DNA of 64,000 bases from Micromonospora sp. KC723 (GTDB lineage Bacteria > Actinomycetota > Actinomycetes > Mycobacteriales > Micromonosporaceae), in assembly GCF_004348595.1 (NCBI RefSeq), contig NZ_SMKD01000014.1, positions 1-64,000 on the forward strand, written 5' to 3'. Shown here piece after piece: positions 43,741 through 52,062 of this stretch. Within the stretch, counting starts at the first letter, position 1; every line of letters starts with the position of its first letter. The notes below the pieces were generated by a model. The model saw only the letters and a list, made by a program, of their open reading frames with translations. It was not told where the DNA came from and searched no databases. The position numbers were made by a program, and so were the translations under genes.

Positions 43741-43780
43741 ACGGATCAGAAGGTTAGGGGTTCGAGTCACTTCGGGCGCG
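43741..43780 (+). other. tRNA-Arg(ACG) 3' fragment, an attachment-site scar
   Basis: From the anticodon ACG (43741-43743) onward the sequence reads as the 3' half of tRNA-Arg: anticodon-stem strand TCAGA, variable loop, T arm AGGGG-TTCGAGT-CACTT (one mismatch from the expected CCCTT) and acceptor strand CGGGCGC. The 5' half is missing. Integrases of actinomycete elements commonly recombine in tRNA 3' halves and leave such a fragment at one end. No second copy was found in the window. Confidence 0.65.
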
Positions 43781-43792
43781 CTTATCTGACCA

Positions 43793-43820
43793 GGGAAGAT
43801 GGCCAATCGGCTATCTTCCC
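43793..43820 (+). terminator. Hairpin terminator behind the tRNA fragment
   Basis: GGGAAGATGGCC (43793-43804) pairs with GGCTATCTTCCC (43809-43820), 12 pairs including one G-U, with a 4-base loop. It would end transcripts of the NACHT pair, or be the terminator carried along with the tRNA gene. Confidence 0.75.
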
Positions 43821-44053
43821 TGTCGTCGTGTGAGTCGCATGTGAGTCACGCCTGTGGCACACGTCCGTGGACTCGCCCGGCACGGCTGAGCTGCTGGATT
43901 GTGTGGCGGTGCAGCGGATTCGTCAGGTGGGCACGCCCGCAGGGATTCGGACTCCGCCTTCTGAGCCGTAGTCGATTTTCTAGAAGGTTGACATCGACTT
44001 GAACTTTTGGCATAAAAAGTCCGAGCGCTGCGGTTCGGCCGTGCAGGCGACGG

Positions 44054-45137
44054 GGGTCACGTCCCGTGGCGTGGTGTAGATCGCCTGCGTGAGGCTCTGT
44101 GCGTTGTTCAGTTTTCCGGTTCGTTGTCGAGTCGACAATGGGTCTGGTGAGGCAGCGATGAGTTCGTTGGTGGGGGTGTTCGTGGGGGTGGTGATTTGGG
44201 CCATGCTGCCTTTGGCGAGGTAGCGGTGGTTGCCGGTCTGCCATTCGTCGCGGGGCTTCGACGAGGACGGCGCCGGCGAGGCGGAGCAGGGCTTCGGCGT
44301 TGGGGAACACGCCGACGACGTCGGTGCGCGTTTGATCTCCTTGTTGAGTCGCTCGAGGGGGTTGGTCGACCAGATCTTCTTCCAGTGGCTGGGCGGGAAC
44401 CCGGTGAACGCGAGGAGGTCATGCGCGGCGTCGCGGAGCATGGTTTCGACCTTGGGTGGTTGCCGTCCGAGCATGCCGGCGATGACGTCGAGTTGTTCAC
44501 GGACGTGTCCGGCGTTGGGTTGGGCGAAGATGGTGCGGATCGCGGCGGCGACCATCTCGGCGTTGCCCTTGGGGACCTGCGCCAGGACGTTGCGCAGGAA
44601 GTGCACCCGACAGCGTTGCCACGTGGCGCCGAGCAGCACCGCGGCGATGGCTTGTGTGAGGCCGGTGTGGGCGTCGGAGATGACCAGCTGCACCCCGCCG
44701 AGGCCACGCGCCTTCAGGCTACGCAGGAACGGGGTCCAGAAGGCGCCGTCTTCGCTGTCACCGACGGCGAAGCCGAGAACCTCCCGCCAGCCGTCGGCGC
44801 GGACCCCGGGTGGTCAGCGTCCGAGGCCGGTGGCCGTTGCGCTGCGCCACCCGGGTCTCGCTGCGCTGATGCGGGGCGGCGCCGATCACCGCGGTCAACT
44901 CCGCCTCGATCAACGCCGGGTAGATCGTCTCGGCGGCCTGCCGGACACGATCATTGACCTCGGCGGCCTTGAGCGCGTCCAGCACCTCCAACAAGGCAGA
45001 CTGGTCCAGGGTCATCGCGTACTCCGTTCTCTGCGTGTTCTTGGCCGTTCACACAGAGACTCACGCGATGACCCACCTCTATCCCGGCGGTACGCCGTAG
45101 CAGGTCAGCTTCTACACCACCCCGCGGGACGCAACCC
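44054..45137 (-). mobile_element. IS256-family element, internally deleted
   Basis: Imperfect 27-base terminal inverted repeats are visible at 44054-44080 and 45111-45137 (23 of 27 match; the shared core is GTGGTGTAGA). The transposase reads right to left: N-terminus TLDQSALLEVLDALKAAEVN from 45015, then a deletion after RTLTT, then DSEDGAFWTPFLRS and GGVQLVISDAHTGLTQAIAA, which holds the second catalytic Asp, then WSTNPLERLNKEIKR with the final Glu. About 90 residues with the first Asp are missing, and a frameshift follows NKEIKR. The element is 1.08 kb against the usual 1.3 kb and is inactive on its own, but its ends look usable by a transposase acting in trans. Confidence 0.8.
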
Positions 45138-45155
45138 GCGCGCCGCGCCGGCCCC

Positions 45156-46712
45156 TCAGCCCCATCGTTGGAGCAGTCGGTCGTACTCCGCCTGGGTGAT
45201 GGGCAGCACCGTGCCATGCCGTGGCCGGCCGGGCATCGTGTAGCTGGAGATCGCGGTCCACTGTCCGGAGCTCAGGTCGGTGGTGGTGAAGGGAATGTAT
45301 CCGCGGCCGCCGTACTCGTCGATGAACATGTACCACCGCTCTTCGATGTTTGATTTGAACACCGTTGGGCCCTCGCCCTGGCTGATCGTGCCTCGGCCGA
45401 TGCATTCGGCGACAAACGAGTAGCCGCGGTTGAGGATGGTGGTGGACTTCTCCTCGAGGATGAATTTGCCGCAGGCCGACTGGGAGCTGCTCCGCTCGTC
45501 TTTGGTGAGCCGGTAGTACGTGCCGTTGTGTTTGGTGAGCGTCGAATCGATGGTCGAGTAGCCCTTGTCCACCCACACCTGGGCGGTGCTGAAGGTCCGG
45601 AAGTCGCTCGTCGTGGCGTACATCATCCGGTTGTAGGTGGTGCCGGTGTGGTTCGGGTCGCTGGCGGAGTAAAGCTTCGAGGCCCAGAAGACGACGTACT
45701 GGCCGAGGCCCTCGTCGTAGTACGCCTCAGGCGCCCAGGTGTTGCCGGCCGTGTCGGGGGAGACCCGCTGCAGCCGTGGGGTGCTCCAGTTCACCAGGTC
45801 GGTAGATTCCCAGACCACGATGGACTTGCTACCGGTCCGCTGCGCGGCGTCCCAGTTGCCGTTGCCGTAGATCCGCAGGTCGGTGGCGATCTGGTAGAAC
45901 TTGTCGCCCTGCGGGGAGCGGATGATGAACGGATCCCGTACCCCGCGGGTCCCGATGCTTGAGGTCAACACGGGTCGTCCACCGTTGAGTTGGCGCCACC
46001 GGGTCGGGTCGTTGCCCTGACTGAGCGCGAAGTAGACCTGCTCACCGGCGGAGGTGTTTTCGCCGGTGAAGTAGGTGAACAGATAGCCGGCGTACTTCTG
46101 GCCGGGACCCGGGCTCGAGGTTGGAGTCACGCTCGGACTGGGGTCGGTGCCGACACGGACAAGTTGCCACTGCTGGTTTGTCGTACCGTTGTCGGTGTAC
46201 TGGGAAAGCCGCGCGCCGTCAGCGGTGGACCGCTCCCACACGTCCAGCGCCTTGCCGCTGTTGCGGTTGATCAACTTGACGTAGCCGCTGTCGGTGTCGA
46301 CGACCCGGAAATGTTGGTTGGTCCCGCCGTGGTCGGCCCACTGCAGGACGTTCGCACCGTTCGCCGTGGACGCGCTCGCCACGTCGACCACTTTGCCGCT
46401 GTGCCGCGCCCGGATCTTGTAGTAGCCGCCGCCCGCGTCGACGAACTGGAACTGTTGGCTGGTCTGCTGTGTGCGGGTCCACTGCTGAACCGTGGCGCCG
46501 TCCGCGGTGGACTGGCCGGCGATATTGATCAGCTTGCCGCTGTGCCGCGACACGATCTCGTAGTGTGCCGACGTGTCGATGGTCGCCGCGTTTGCCCCGT
46601 GCGGCGCGAGCAGCACAGTCGCGCCGGCGACGATCGCCACGCCGATCAGCGCCAGCGCAGCCGGGCGGCGGCGTTGGCGGCGGTTACGGGCCGGGAGGGG
46701 AGAAGCTTTCAT
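45156..46712 (-). CDS. Secreted ricin-type lectin plus GH43 glycosidase
   Basis: A 518-residue exported enzyme. The signal peptide covers about 1-43 (LALIGVAIVAGATVLLAPHG). A ricin-B/CBM13 trefoil (48-187) has three Q-W-type repeats (QFQFVDAGGGYYKI, HFRVVDTDSGYVKL, QWQLVRVG). A Pro/Ser linker follows, then a GH43-like five-bladed propeller (207-518) with RGVRDPFIIRSP, the Asp near 260, and SQGEGPTVFKS, the likely acid Glu. Such enzymes cleave arabinose or galactose-containing side chains. It lies 100 bases downstream of the BNR protein gene on the same strand and is probably co-transcribed from the LacI-type promoter at 48.5 kb. The substrate is inferred from the locus. Confidence 0.82.
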   Translation of the reverse strand: MKASPLPARNRRQRRRPAALALIGVAIVAGATVLLAPHGANAATIDTSAHYEIVSRHSGKLINIAGQSTADGATVQQWTRTQQTSQQFQFVDAGGGYYKIRARHSGKVVDVASASTANGANVLQWADHGGTNQHFRVVDTDSGYVKLINRNSGKALDVWERSTADGARLSQYTDNGTTNQQWQLVRVGTDPSPSVTPTSSPGPGQKYAGYLFTYFTGENTSAGEQVYFALSQGNDPTRWRQLNGGRPVLTSSIGTRGVRDPFIIRSPQGDKFYQIATDLRIYGNGNWDAAQRTGSKSIVVWESTDLVNWSTPRLQRVSPDTAGNTWAPEAYYDEGLGQYVVFWASKLYSASDPNHTGTTYNRMMYATTSDFRTFSTAQVWVDKGYSTIDSTLTKHNGTYYRLTKDERSSSQSACGKFILEEKSTTILNRGYSFVAECIGRGTISQGEGPTVFKSNIEERWYMFIDEYGGRGYIPFTTTDLSSGQWTAISSYTMPGRPRHGTVLPITQAEYDRLLQRWG

Positions 46713-46812
46713 CGTTTGCCGTCCATCGATCCGTCGTTGTCTTGCGACCCGCGCGGATCCCGAGCGCCCGCGCCGAGGAGTAGCGAATTCTTGTTAGCCA
46801 GTGCTGCCGACG

Positions 46813-48276
46813 TCAGCCAAGGCTGAAGTCGACGACTCGAATTGACGAGGGTGTGGTGCCGCTCGACCGCCGCTGGTACAGGATGGACAGAACCCCGTCG
46901 GTGGTCACTCGGGAGCGGTCGACGACGACCTCCCCGAAGGCGTTCAGGCCGGACCCGTCAAACCGGAGCGTCCAATCGGTCCAGCCGCTGGCTTTGCTGG
47001 CGGTGACGATGCGTCCGTAGGGCAGGACCACGTAGGCGTTGTCGGCGCGGTCGAGGACGATCTGGGAACGGCCAAAGGCGTTCAACGCCACCGGGATTTC
47101 GACTTTGCGCCAGGCACCCTGCGCGTTGCGGACGAGGTGGAACGCGCGCGCGTACGAGCGGCGCTGGCTGGTGAAGTTGGTGACGCACTGGGTGAATCGG
47201 CCGGGCACGTAGCTGATGATCACGTGCGGCTGGCCGGTGGAGTCGACGGTCTGGCTCTCCTGGTTGATCAGCGCGTGGTCGGCGTTCAGCGCGTCGACGA
47301 CGTGCCCGGGGGAGGTGACGGACACGAGGGTGCCGTTGGTGGTGCCGACCTGTTGGCCGGCATTGTTGCGCCAGGTACGGCCACGGTCGTCGCTGTAGAC
47401 ATAGCCTGTGTCGTGGTTGCTGAGCCCGCCGCGGTTGCACATGACCGCCGCGTTCTGCTCCCGCCAGGTGAAAGCGGCGTGCAGCCGGCCGTTCAGGCCA
47501 TATGTGAGGCCGTGCAGGTACATGTTGCGGCGCGTGCTGGTCGCGCCGTGCTGGGTCCAGTTGCCCGTGGCCGACGACCACCGGCCAAGGCGGCGCCAGG
47601 TGGAGCCGTCGTACTCGACCAGTTCGTTTGTGCCGTTGCCCGAGCCGCCGGTGCGGTAGCTGAGCTGCAGCCGGCGTTCCGGGGTGATGGCGAACTGTGG
47701 GTATGTGATGGCGCCCAGTTCCAAGCCGTCGAGCGTGCGCTGTACTGCTCCCAACGCGGTCGCCGTCCAGCTGCGGGAGCCGGCGTCGGTCAGGAGGCCA
47801 GCCTCGGACTTGACGTAGAAGACCCGGCTGTCGTGGGTATCCATCGCCACGTGCAACCGCCCGTCCGACGGCGACACCCCGAGGGAGATGGAGTTGTGCG
47901 AGTCGTTCGTCGTCAACGAGTGGGCCAGCTGCAGTGTTTGCCACGCCCCGCTCGGGAGCTGCCGGCGCGCGACGACCACTCGGCGGCTGGACGTGTACCA
48001 CGCCGCGTACTGGTAGCCGCCGAAGGTGAGGATGCCGTCCTGCTGGTAGGAGGCGTTGTTCACGAGGCCGTCGTACGACACGAAGTACAGCGCCCGTGGA
48101 TCGAGCTCGGTGTCCGCCAACCGCGTCACCGTCGGCCCCGCTGCCGCGTTGACCGCCGGCGCCGCAGCCGTCTGGGCGCTGCTTGCCGTTGCGACGGTGA
48201 CCGGGATAGCAAGCCCCGCCACGAGGATGGACGCAATCAGGGCTCTTCGGGTAGCACGCGTTCCAGATCCGATCAT
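46813..48276 (-). CDS. Secreted BNR-repeat propeller protein (PL42/GH145-like)
   Basis: A 487-residue exported protein. The signal peptide covers about 1-40 (ALIASILVAGLAIPVTVATA). The rest is a seven-bladed beta propeller of the BNR_4 type: HNSISLGVSPSDGRLHVAMD, ITYPQFAITPERRLQLSYRT, YVYSDDRGRTWRNNAG, HVIISYVPGRF. This fold includes ulvan lyases and the rhamnose-glucuronate lyases/rhamnosidases (PL42, GH145) acting on arabinogalactan-protein tips, which suits the surrounding galactanases. The ATG at 48276 has AAGGAG 6 bases upstream; the frame extends further but without a signal-like start. It is expressed from the operator block at 48531-48591. Confidence 0.75.
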   Translation of the reverse strand: MIGSGTRATRRALIASILVAGLAIPVTVATASSAQTAAAPAVNAAAGPTVTRLADTELDPRALYFVSYDGLVNNASYQQDGILTFGGYQYAAWYTSSRRVVVARRQLPSGAWQTLQLAHSLTTNDSHNSISLGVSPSDGRLHVAMDTHDSRVFYVKSEAGLLTDAGSRSWTATALGAVQRTLDGLELGAITYPQFAITPERRLQLSYRTGGSGNGTNELVEYDGSTWRRLGRWSSATGNWTQHGATSTRRNMYLHGLTYGLNGRLHAAFTWREQNAAVMCNRGGLSNHDTGYVYSDDRGRTWRNNAGQQVGTTNGTLVSVTSPGHVVDALNADHALINQESQTVDSTGQPHVIISYVPGRFTQCVTNFTSQRRSYARAFHLVRNAQGAWRKVEIPVALNAFGRSQIVLDRADNAYVVLPYGRIVTASKASGWTDWTLRFDGSGLNAFGEVVVDRSRVTTDGVLSILYQRRSSGTTPSSIRVVDFSLG

Positions 48277-48530
48277 TGCGGACTCCTTCATGCCTGGGTG
48301 ACGGGTCTGGCCGCCGGAGAGGCTCCAGGCGATGGCGAACCAGACATGCGCGTGACTGACCCCGCGCATGATGAAGTTGTTGCCCGTGGCTCCCGAGATG
48401 CCGCGTCGGTTGACGGCGTGTCCTGATCTTTCTTCATGACTCAACCTCAGGCAGGGGGTGCGGTGGAGCCCAACAGCCCGGGGCCACTATCGAGCCGGTG
48501 GCCGGTGGGCGGCCGCTCGGCCACGGTCCC

Positions 48531-48591
48531 TGTGAGCGCTCCCAGCCGATGATGTATCAGACAGTCTCCCGGCCGAACCTGTAACTGTCAA
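48531..48591 (-). promoter_or_regulatory. LacI-type operator/promoter block A
   Basis: On the minus strand: TTGACA (48591-48586), then GATACAT and the operator TGGGAGCGCTCACA (48544-48531). The same order and spacing occur at three other enzyme genes. It points toward the BNR/GH43 genes with a leader of about 255 bases. The -10 box is less clear than in the other copies. Confidence 0.7.
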
Positions 48592-48747
48592 TCGATAAGG
48601 GTCAACTCGACCGGATGGATGGCGCTGGCCGACCCGAGCAGAGTCCGGTACCCGTCACGGCCGGAGCCTCGCCGCCTGACCAGCGTGGACTGCGGCACCC
48701 GATACAGTCGGTACGACCCTTGCACCCACCGGCGTCGGGAGCGCGTA

Positions 48748-49713
48748 GTGGTACGCCCGTTTGATATCGAGGAGGTCTTCCCCGAGGTCGCCGCTGGATC
48801 GCAGCGTCGGCGGCGCCGACAGTCGGGCAGCTCGGCCCAGGGCGTGGCGGTCACCCTTATCGCCGACTACACCGTACGTACCCGGGCCTGGTTGCCTTCA
48901 GCGGCGATCGTGGCGCTGTTGGGTGAGTTCGGGGTGACCAGTGGCGCCGCCCGCACGGCCATCAGCAGGCTGGCCCGCCGGGGGATCCTGGAGGGCAGTC
49001 GGCAGGGGCGTCACAGCTCGTACCGCCTGACCGAGGGCGCCGCCAGTGATCTGACGAAAGGCGGCACCGCCATCGGCGCTGTCGGCGCAGAGTCCGAAGC
49101 CTGGGACGGATCATGGACGGTCGTGGTCTTCTCCGTGCCGGAGCAGGAGAGCACGCGACGGCGTGCGCTACGGGATCACTTGCGTTGGAATGGTTATGCC
49201 CCGTTGTATGACGGGGTGTGGATCTCGCCAGATCCGTTGCCGCCGGCAGGGCGGGCGGAGCTGGCGGCTGCGGCGCGCGGCTCGGTGACGGTGTTCCGCG
49301 CGCAGCATCAGGAGCTGCAGGCGGAGGCTGACCGCAGTCCGGTTGAGGCCTGGGACCTGCCGGGCATCGCGAAAGCGTACGAGACGTTCATCGATCGATG
49401 GTGGCCGCTGCTGCCGCGGATAGCCGCCGGCGAGGTGACCGGTGCGGCCGCGGTCCGGACGCGTACCGAGGTGATGGACGTCTACCGACGCTTTCCGGTG
49501 CTCGACCCGATGCTGCCGGTTGCCCTTATGCCGCCTGACTGGCCACGCAGACGTGCCCGGGCAGTGTTCGTCGCGATCTACGACGGACTGCTCGAACCGG
49601 CGCAGGATCACATCCGCTCGGTGGTTGCCCGTGTCGCGGACGGGCCCTGGCCCGACATCCAGGCACACACGGTCGCGCACATGGCCGCCGGGGTTCGCCA
49701 CGGCCCGGACTGA
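48748..49713 (+). CDS. PaaX-family transcriptional regulator
   Basis: A 321-residue regulator. The N-terminal winged helix (VTLIADYTVRTRAWLPSAAI, SGAARTAISRLARRGILEGS, RQGRHSSYRLTEG) is followed by the PaaX central domain (WDGSWTVVVFSVPEQESTRR, LRWNGYAPLYDGVWISPDPL) and the C-terminal helical domain (FPVLDPMLPVALMPPDWPRR). PaaX itself represses phenylacetate catabolism by sensing an acyl-CoA; distant members regulate other carbon sources. The GTG at 48748 has GGGAG upstream; the frame is open earlier but unconserved. It is divergent from the BNR/GH43 genes, and block A lies between them. Its role in this locus is inferred from position only. Confidence 0.85.
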   Translation: MVRPFDIEEVFPEVAAGSQRRRRRQSGSSAQGVAVTLIADYTVRTRAWLPSAAIVALLGEFGVTSGAARTAISRLARRGILEGSRQGRHSSYRLTEGAASDLTKGGTAIGAVGAESEAWDGSWTVVVFSVPEQESTRRRALRDHLRWNGYAPLYDGVWISPDPLPPAGRAELAAAARGSVTVFRAQHQELQAEADRSPVEAWDLPGIAKAYETFIDRWWPLLPRIAAGEVTGAAAVRTRTEVMDVYRRFPVLDPMLPVALMPPDWPRRRARAVFVAIYDGLLEPAQDHIRSVVARVADGPWPDIQAHTVAHMAAGVRHGPD

Positions 49714-49776
49714 GCGGTCCACAGCTAGACGGCGGACGGGCTCAGATGCCCTTGACGCGTATTACCCGGTCAGCAT

Positions 49777-49810
49777 GCGGGCCGCCGCGTCTCTGGGCGC
49801 GGCGGCCCGC
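49777..49810. terminator. Bidirectional hairpin terminator
   Basis: GCGGGCCGCCGCG (49777-49789) and CGCGGCGGCCCGC (49798-49810) form a perfect 13-base stem with an 8-base loop between the convergent PaaX and GH53 genes. Confidence 0.8.
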
Positions 49811-49838
49811 TCGTTTACAGTCGGTCACAGGGCCGATG

Positions 49839-51758
49839 TCAGGGAAGCGCCCCGGGACGCTCGACAACGTCGATGACCGCCGTTACGGCACCGAACCTGG
49901 TCATGCCGGTGACGAGCACCTCACCAGGCGCGTCGGTCGCTCTGGCCGGCAGCGCCTGCCATCGGACGGGGACGGTGGTGAGGGTATCCCGCGCGGTGGT
50001 GAGTACGCGGATTGCGGTGGGTAGCGCCGGAATCGTGCCGATCCTGGTGGCGGTGTAGACGGTGTCTTCCAGGATGTGCTTGGCTCGGCTGGCGTTGAAC
50101 ACGTTGATGGACGCGTGCGGCTCCCAGGTGTTGGGCAACTCGGGCACGGCCCGGAACATTGTCTGCCATCCCGCCGGTTCCCAGACCAGCACTGCGCTGC
50201 CCTGGTTGTTGACCACGTCGTTGGCGGCCTGGAAGACCCGCTGGATCGCGTCCGCCTGGCCTTGGACGGTGCGCGGGTAGGGCGAGTTGGGCAGCGGTGA
50301 GCCGTCGCCGCCGGAGGCGGGGTAGGAGGTCTCGGCGACGTCGATCTCGTAGTCGGGGTAGGTGGTCGCCATCGTGTGTAGGTTGAAGTCCAGTGCCTCG
50401 GGTGTGCCGTGCCACTCCGGGTAGTAGGAGATGGCCAGCACGTCGGGGTTTTGGCCTTTTGCCTTGACCCGGGTGAGGAATTGGTGCCAGAACTCCATGG
50501 TCTTGGCGAGGCGGTTCCTGTCGACGATCACGTGGATCTCGACCTTGGACTTCGGGGACGCGTCGCGGACGGCCTCGATCCCGGACGCGGCCAGGGTGGT
50601 GAACCGGTCCCACGCCTCGTTGTAGAGCCGCTGCTCGACCGGGTCGGTGGACTGCCAGTACCGCCACAGCAGGCCACCGCCGGGCTTGGACTGGTAGACG
50701 TCGGCTTCGTTGGCGAAGTACGGCGGGTTGGTGGTGCCGATGAGGGCTGCCTCGCTGCCGTACATGAAGCCGTTGATGATCTCGTTTCCGACGGCGACCT
50801 TGTCCGGTCTGGTGCCCTGTTGGATCAGCCGGCGCAGGTAGTCGGCGGTGAAGTCGTACACGGACTCGGTGAGGTCGTCGAAGTCCAGTTCTGCCCAGGC
50901 GCGTGGTTTGGGTTGCTTGCTCGGGTCCGCCCAGGAGTCCGCGTAGTGGAAGTCGATGCCGAGGCCCATGTCTCGTTCCTTGATCCATTGGGCTGACTGC
51001 AGGGACCGCTCCGGGCCCTGGCGGGGGATCGGCGTTAGTTGGCCGGTGGTCTCGTCTCGCGGCTCGTTGAAGATCCGCAGCCGGGCGTACTCCATGCCGC
51101 GGTCTTTGGCCACGTCGAGTAGGTGGGGCCCGGCGCCCCGGTCGGCGGCCAGAGGGCTGACCCAGTACTGCCGGGTCTGGAAGTCGTCGACCCAGGACAT
51201 GTCGGCGCCGAGGGTGAGGTCGTCGCGTAGGTAGTTGAAGACCTGTATCTCGCTGACGCCGACCTTGGCGTGCCGGGACGCGCCGGTGATGGTGAGCCGG
51301 ACGAAGCGAGTATCCGGCCGGGTGAACAGGTGCACCGCCCCCCGCGAGGCGGTTCGGTTGCGGGATCGGTTGGCGATCGTCTTCCACCGGCGAGCGTCGG
51401 ACGAGGCCTCGACGACGTACCGGTACACCGCGCCGCGGTCCGGGAAGACCACCCTGACCTTGCGGAGGTTGTCGTAGGTGCCGCCAAGGTCGACGGTCAG
51501 CCGCTGGTGGGCGCCGGGGCTGTCCGCGTACCAGGACGTCATCGGGTCGCCATCCGTGGCCAGGCGAGCGGTGGACGCGCCGCTGCTGGCCGTCGCCGAG
51601 GCCCAGGACTTGGCGGCGATGTTGCTTTCGATGGGTTTGATGTCCGCGGTGCCGAAGACGGCGTGCGCCGGAGTGGGCGCCGCAAGCATCCCCGCGCTCG
51701 CCAGGGCAGCGAATGCGGTCACCGCCACGGCTGTGCGAGCGGGGTTCCTGACCCCCAT
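49839..51758 (-). CDS. Secreted GH53 endo-beta-1,4-galactanase with CBM32-like domain
   Basis: A 639-residue exported enzyme. The signal peptide covers 1-33 (AVTAFAALASAGMLAAPTPA). An F5/8-type C (CBM32-like) domain spans about 40-175 (TARLATDGDPMTSWYADSPG, RFVRLTITGASRHAKVGVSE). The GH53 barrel spans about 180-560: GADMSWVDDF at its start, acid/base Glu326 in AVGNEIING, nucleophile Glu476 in DVAETSYP. A bacterial Ig-like group 4 domain follows (VPVRWQALPARATDAPGEVL). The enzyme cleaves type I arabinogalactan side chains of pectin. The ATG at 51758 has AGGAGAAGG upstream. It is divergent from the GH43_24 gene and shares the region that holds operator block B. Confidence 0.92.
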   Translation of the reverse strand: MGVRNPARTAVAVTAFAALASAGMLAAPTPAHAVFGTADIKPIESNIAAKSWASATASSGASTARLATDGDPMTSWYADSPGAHQRLTVDLGGTYDNLRKVRVVFPDRGAVYRYVVEASSDARRWKTIANRSRNRTASRGAVHLFTRPDTRFVRLTITGASRHAKVGVSEIQVFNYLRDDLTLGADMSWVDDFQTRQYWVSPLAADRGAGPHLLDVAKDRGMEYARLRIFNEPRDETTGQLTPIPRQGPERSLQSAQWIKERDMGLGIDFHYADSWADPSKQPKPRAWAELDFDDLTESVYDFTADYLRRLIQQGTRPDKVAVGNEIINGFMYGSEAALIGTTNPPYFANEADVYQSKPGGGLLWRYWQSTDPVEQRLYNEAWDRFTTLAASGIEAVRDASPKSKVEIHVIVDRNRLAKTMEFWHQFLTRVKAKGQNPDVLAISYYPEWHGTPEALDFNLHTMATTYPDYEIDVAETSYPASGGDGSPLPNSPYPRTVQGQADAIQRVFQAANDVVNNQGSAVLVWEPAGWQTMFRAVPELPNTWEPHASINVFNASRAKHILEDTVYTATRIGTIPALPTAIRVLTTARDTLTTVPVRWQALPARATDAPGEVLVTGMTRFGAVTAVIDVVERPGALP

Positions 51759-51820
51759 ACCTTCTCCTAACCCGTGCGGGCTCTGCTGCCAGAACCACGT
51801 TGCACGTTGATGCCTATCGA

Positions 51821-51879
51821 TTGACAAGTGTGCGTCCGACGGTAACACTCATCGATACATTTATGTGGGAGCGCTCACA
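51821..51879 (+). promoter_or_regulatory. LacI-type operator/promoter block B
   Basis: TTGACA (51821-51826), a 16-base spacer, TAACAC (51843-51848), GATACAT, then TGGGAGCGCTCACA (51866-51879). It reads toward the exo-galactanase gene with a 183-base leader. Because the operator is palindromic and 108 bases upstream of the GH53 start on the other strand, one repressor could control both. Confidence 0.75.
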
Positions 51880-52062
51880 TGGCACACAGCGGGCACATCG
51901 AGGCGAAGGTGGCCCTGCTCGCTACCCGGCAGGCGAACGCCGCCGCGGACGGTGCCCTACGGCACGCGCCGACGACACCGTTCGCCCTCGCTGGCCGTGG
52001 CTACGCCGCAGCGCCCTGCGCGCGGCGACCAGCACAGACGACGACAAGTGAAAGGCAGCGTC

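Noticed and set aside
48277-48444. N-terminal extension of the BNR protein beginning MSHEERSGHAVN
   Set aside because: The ribosome site AAGGAG and a normal signal peptide place the start at 48276; the extension would bury the signal peptide.
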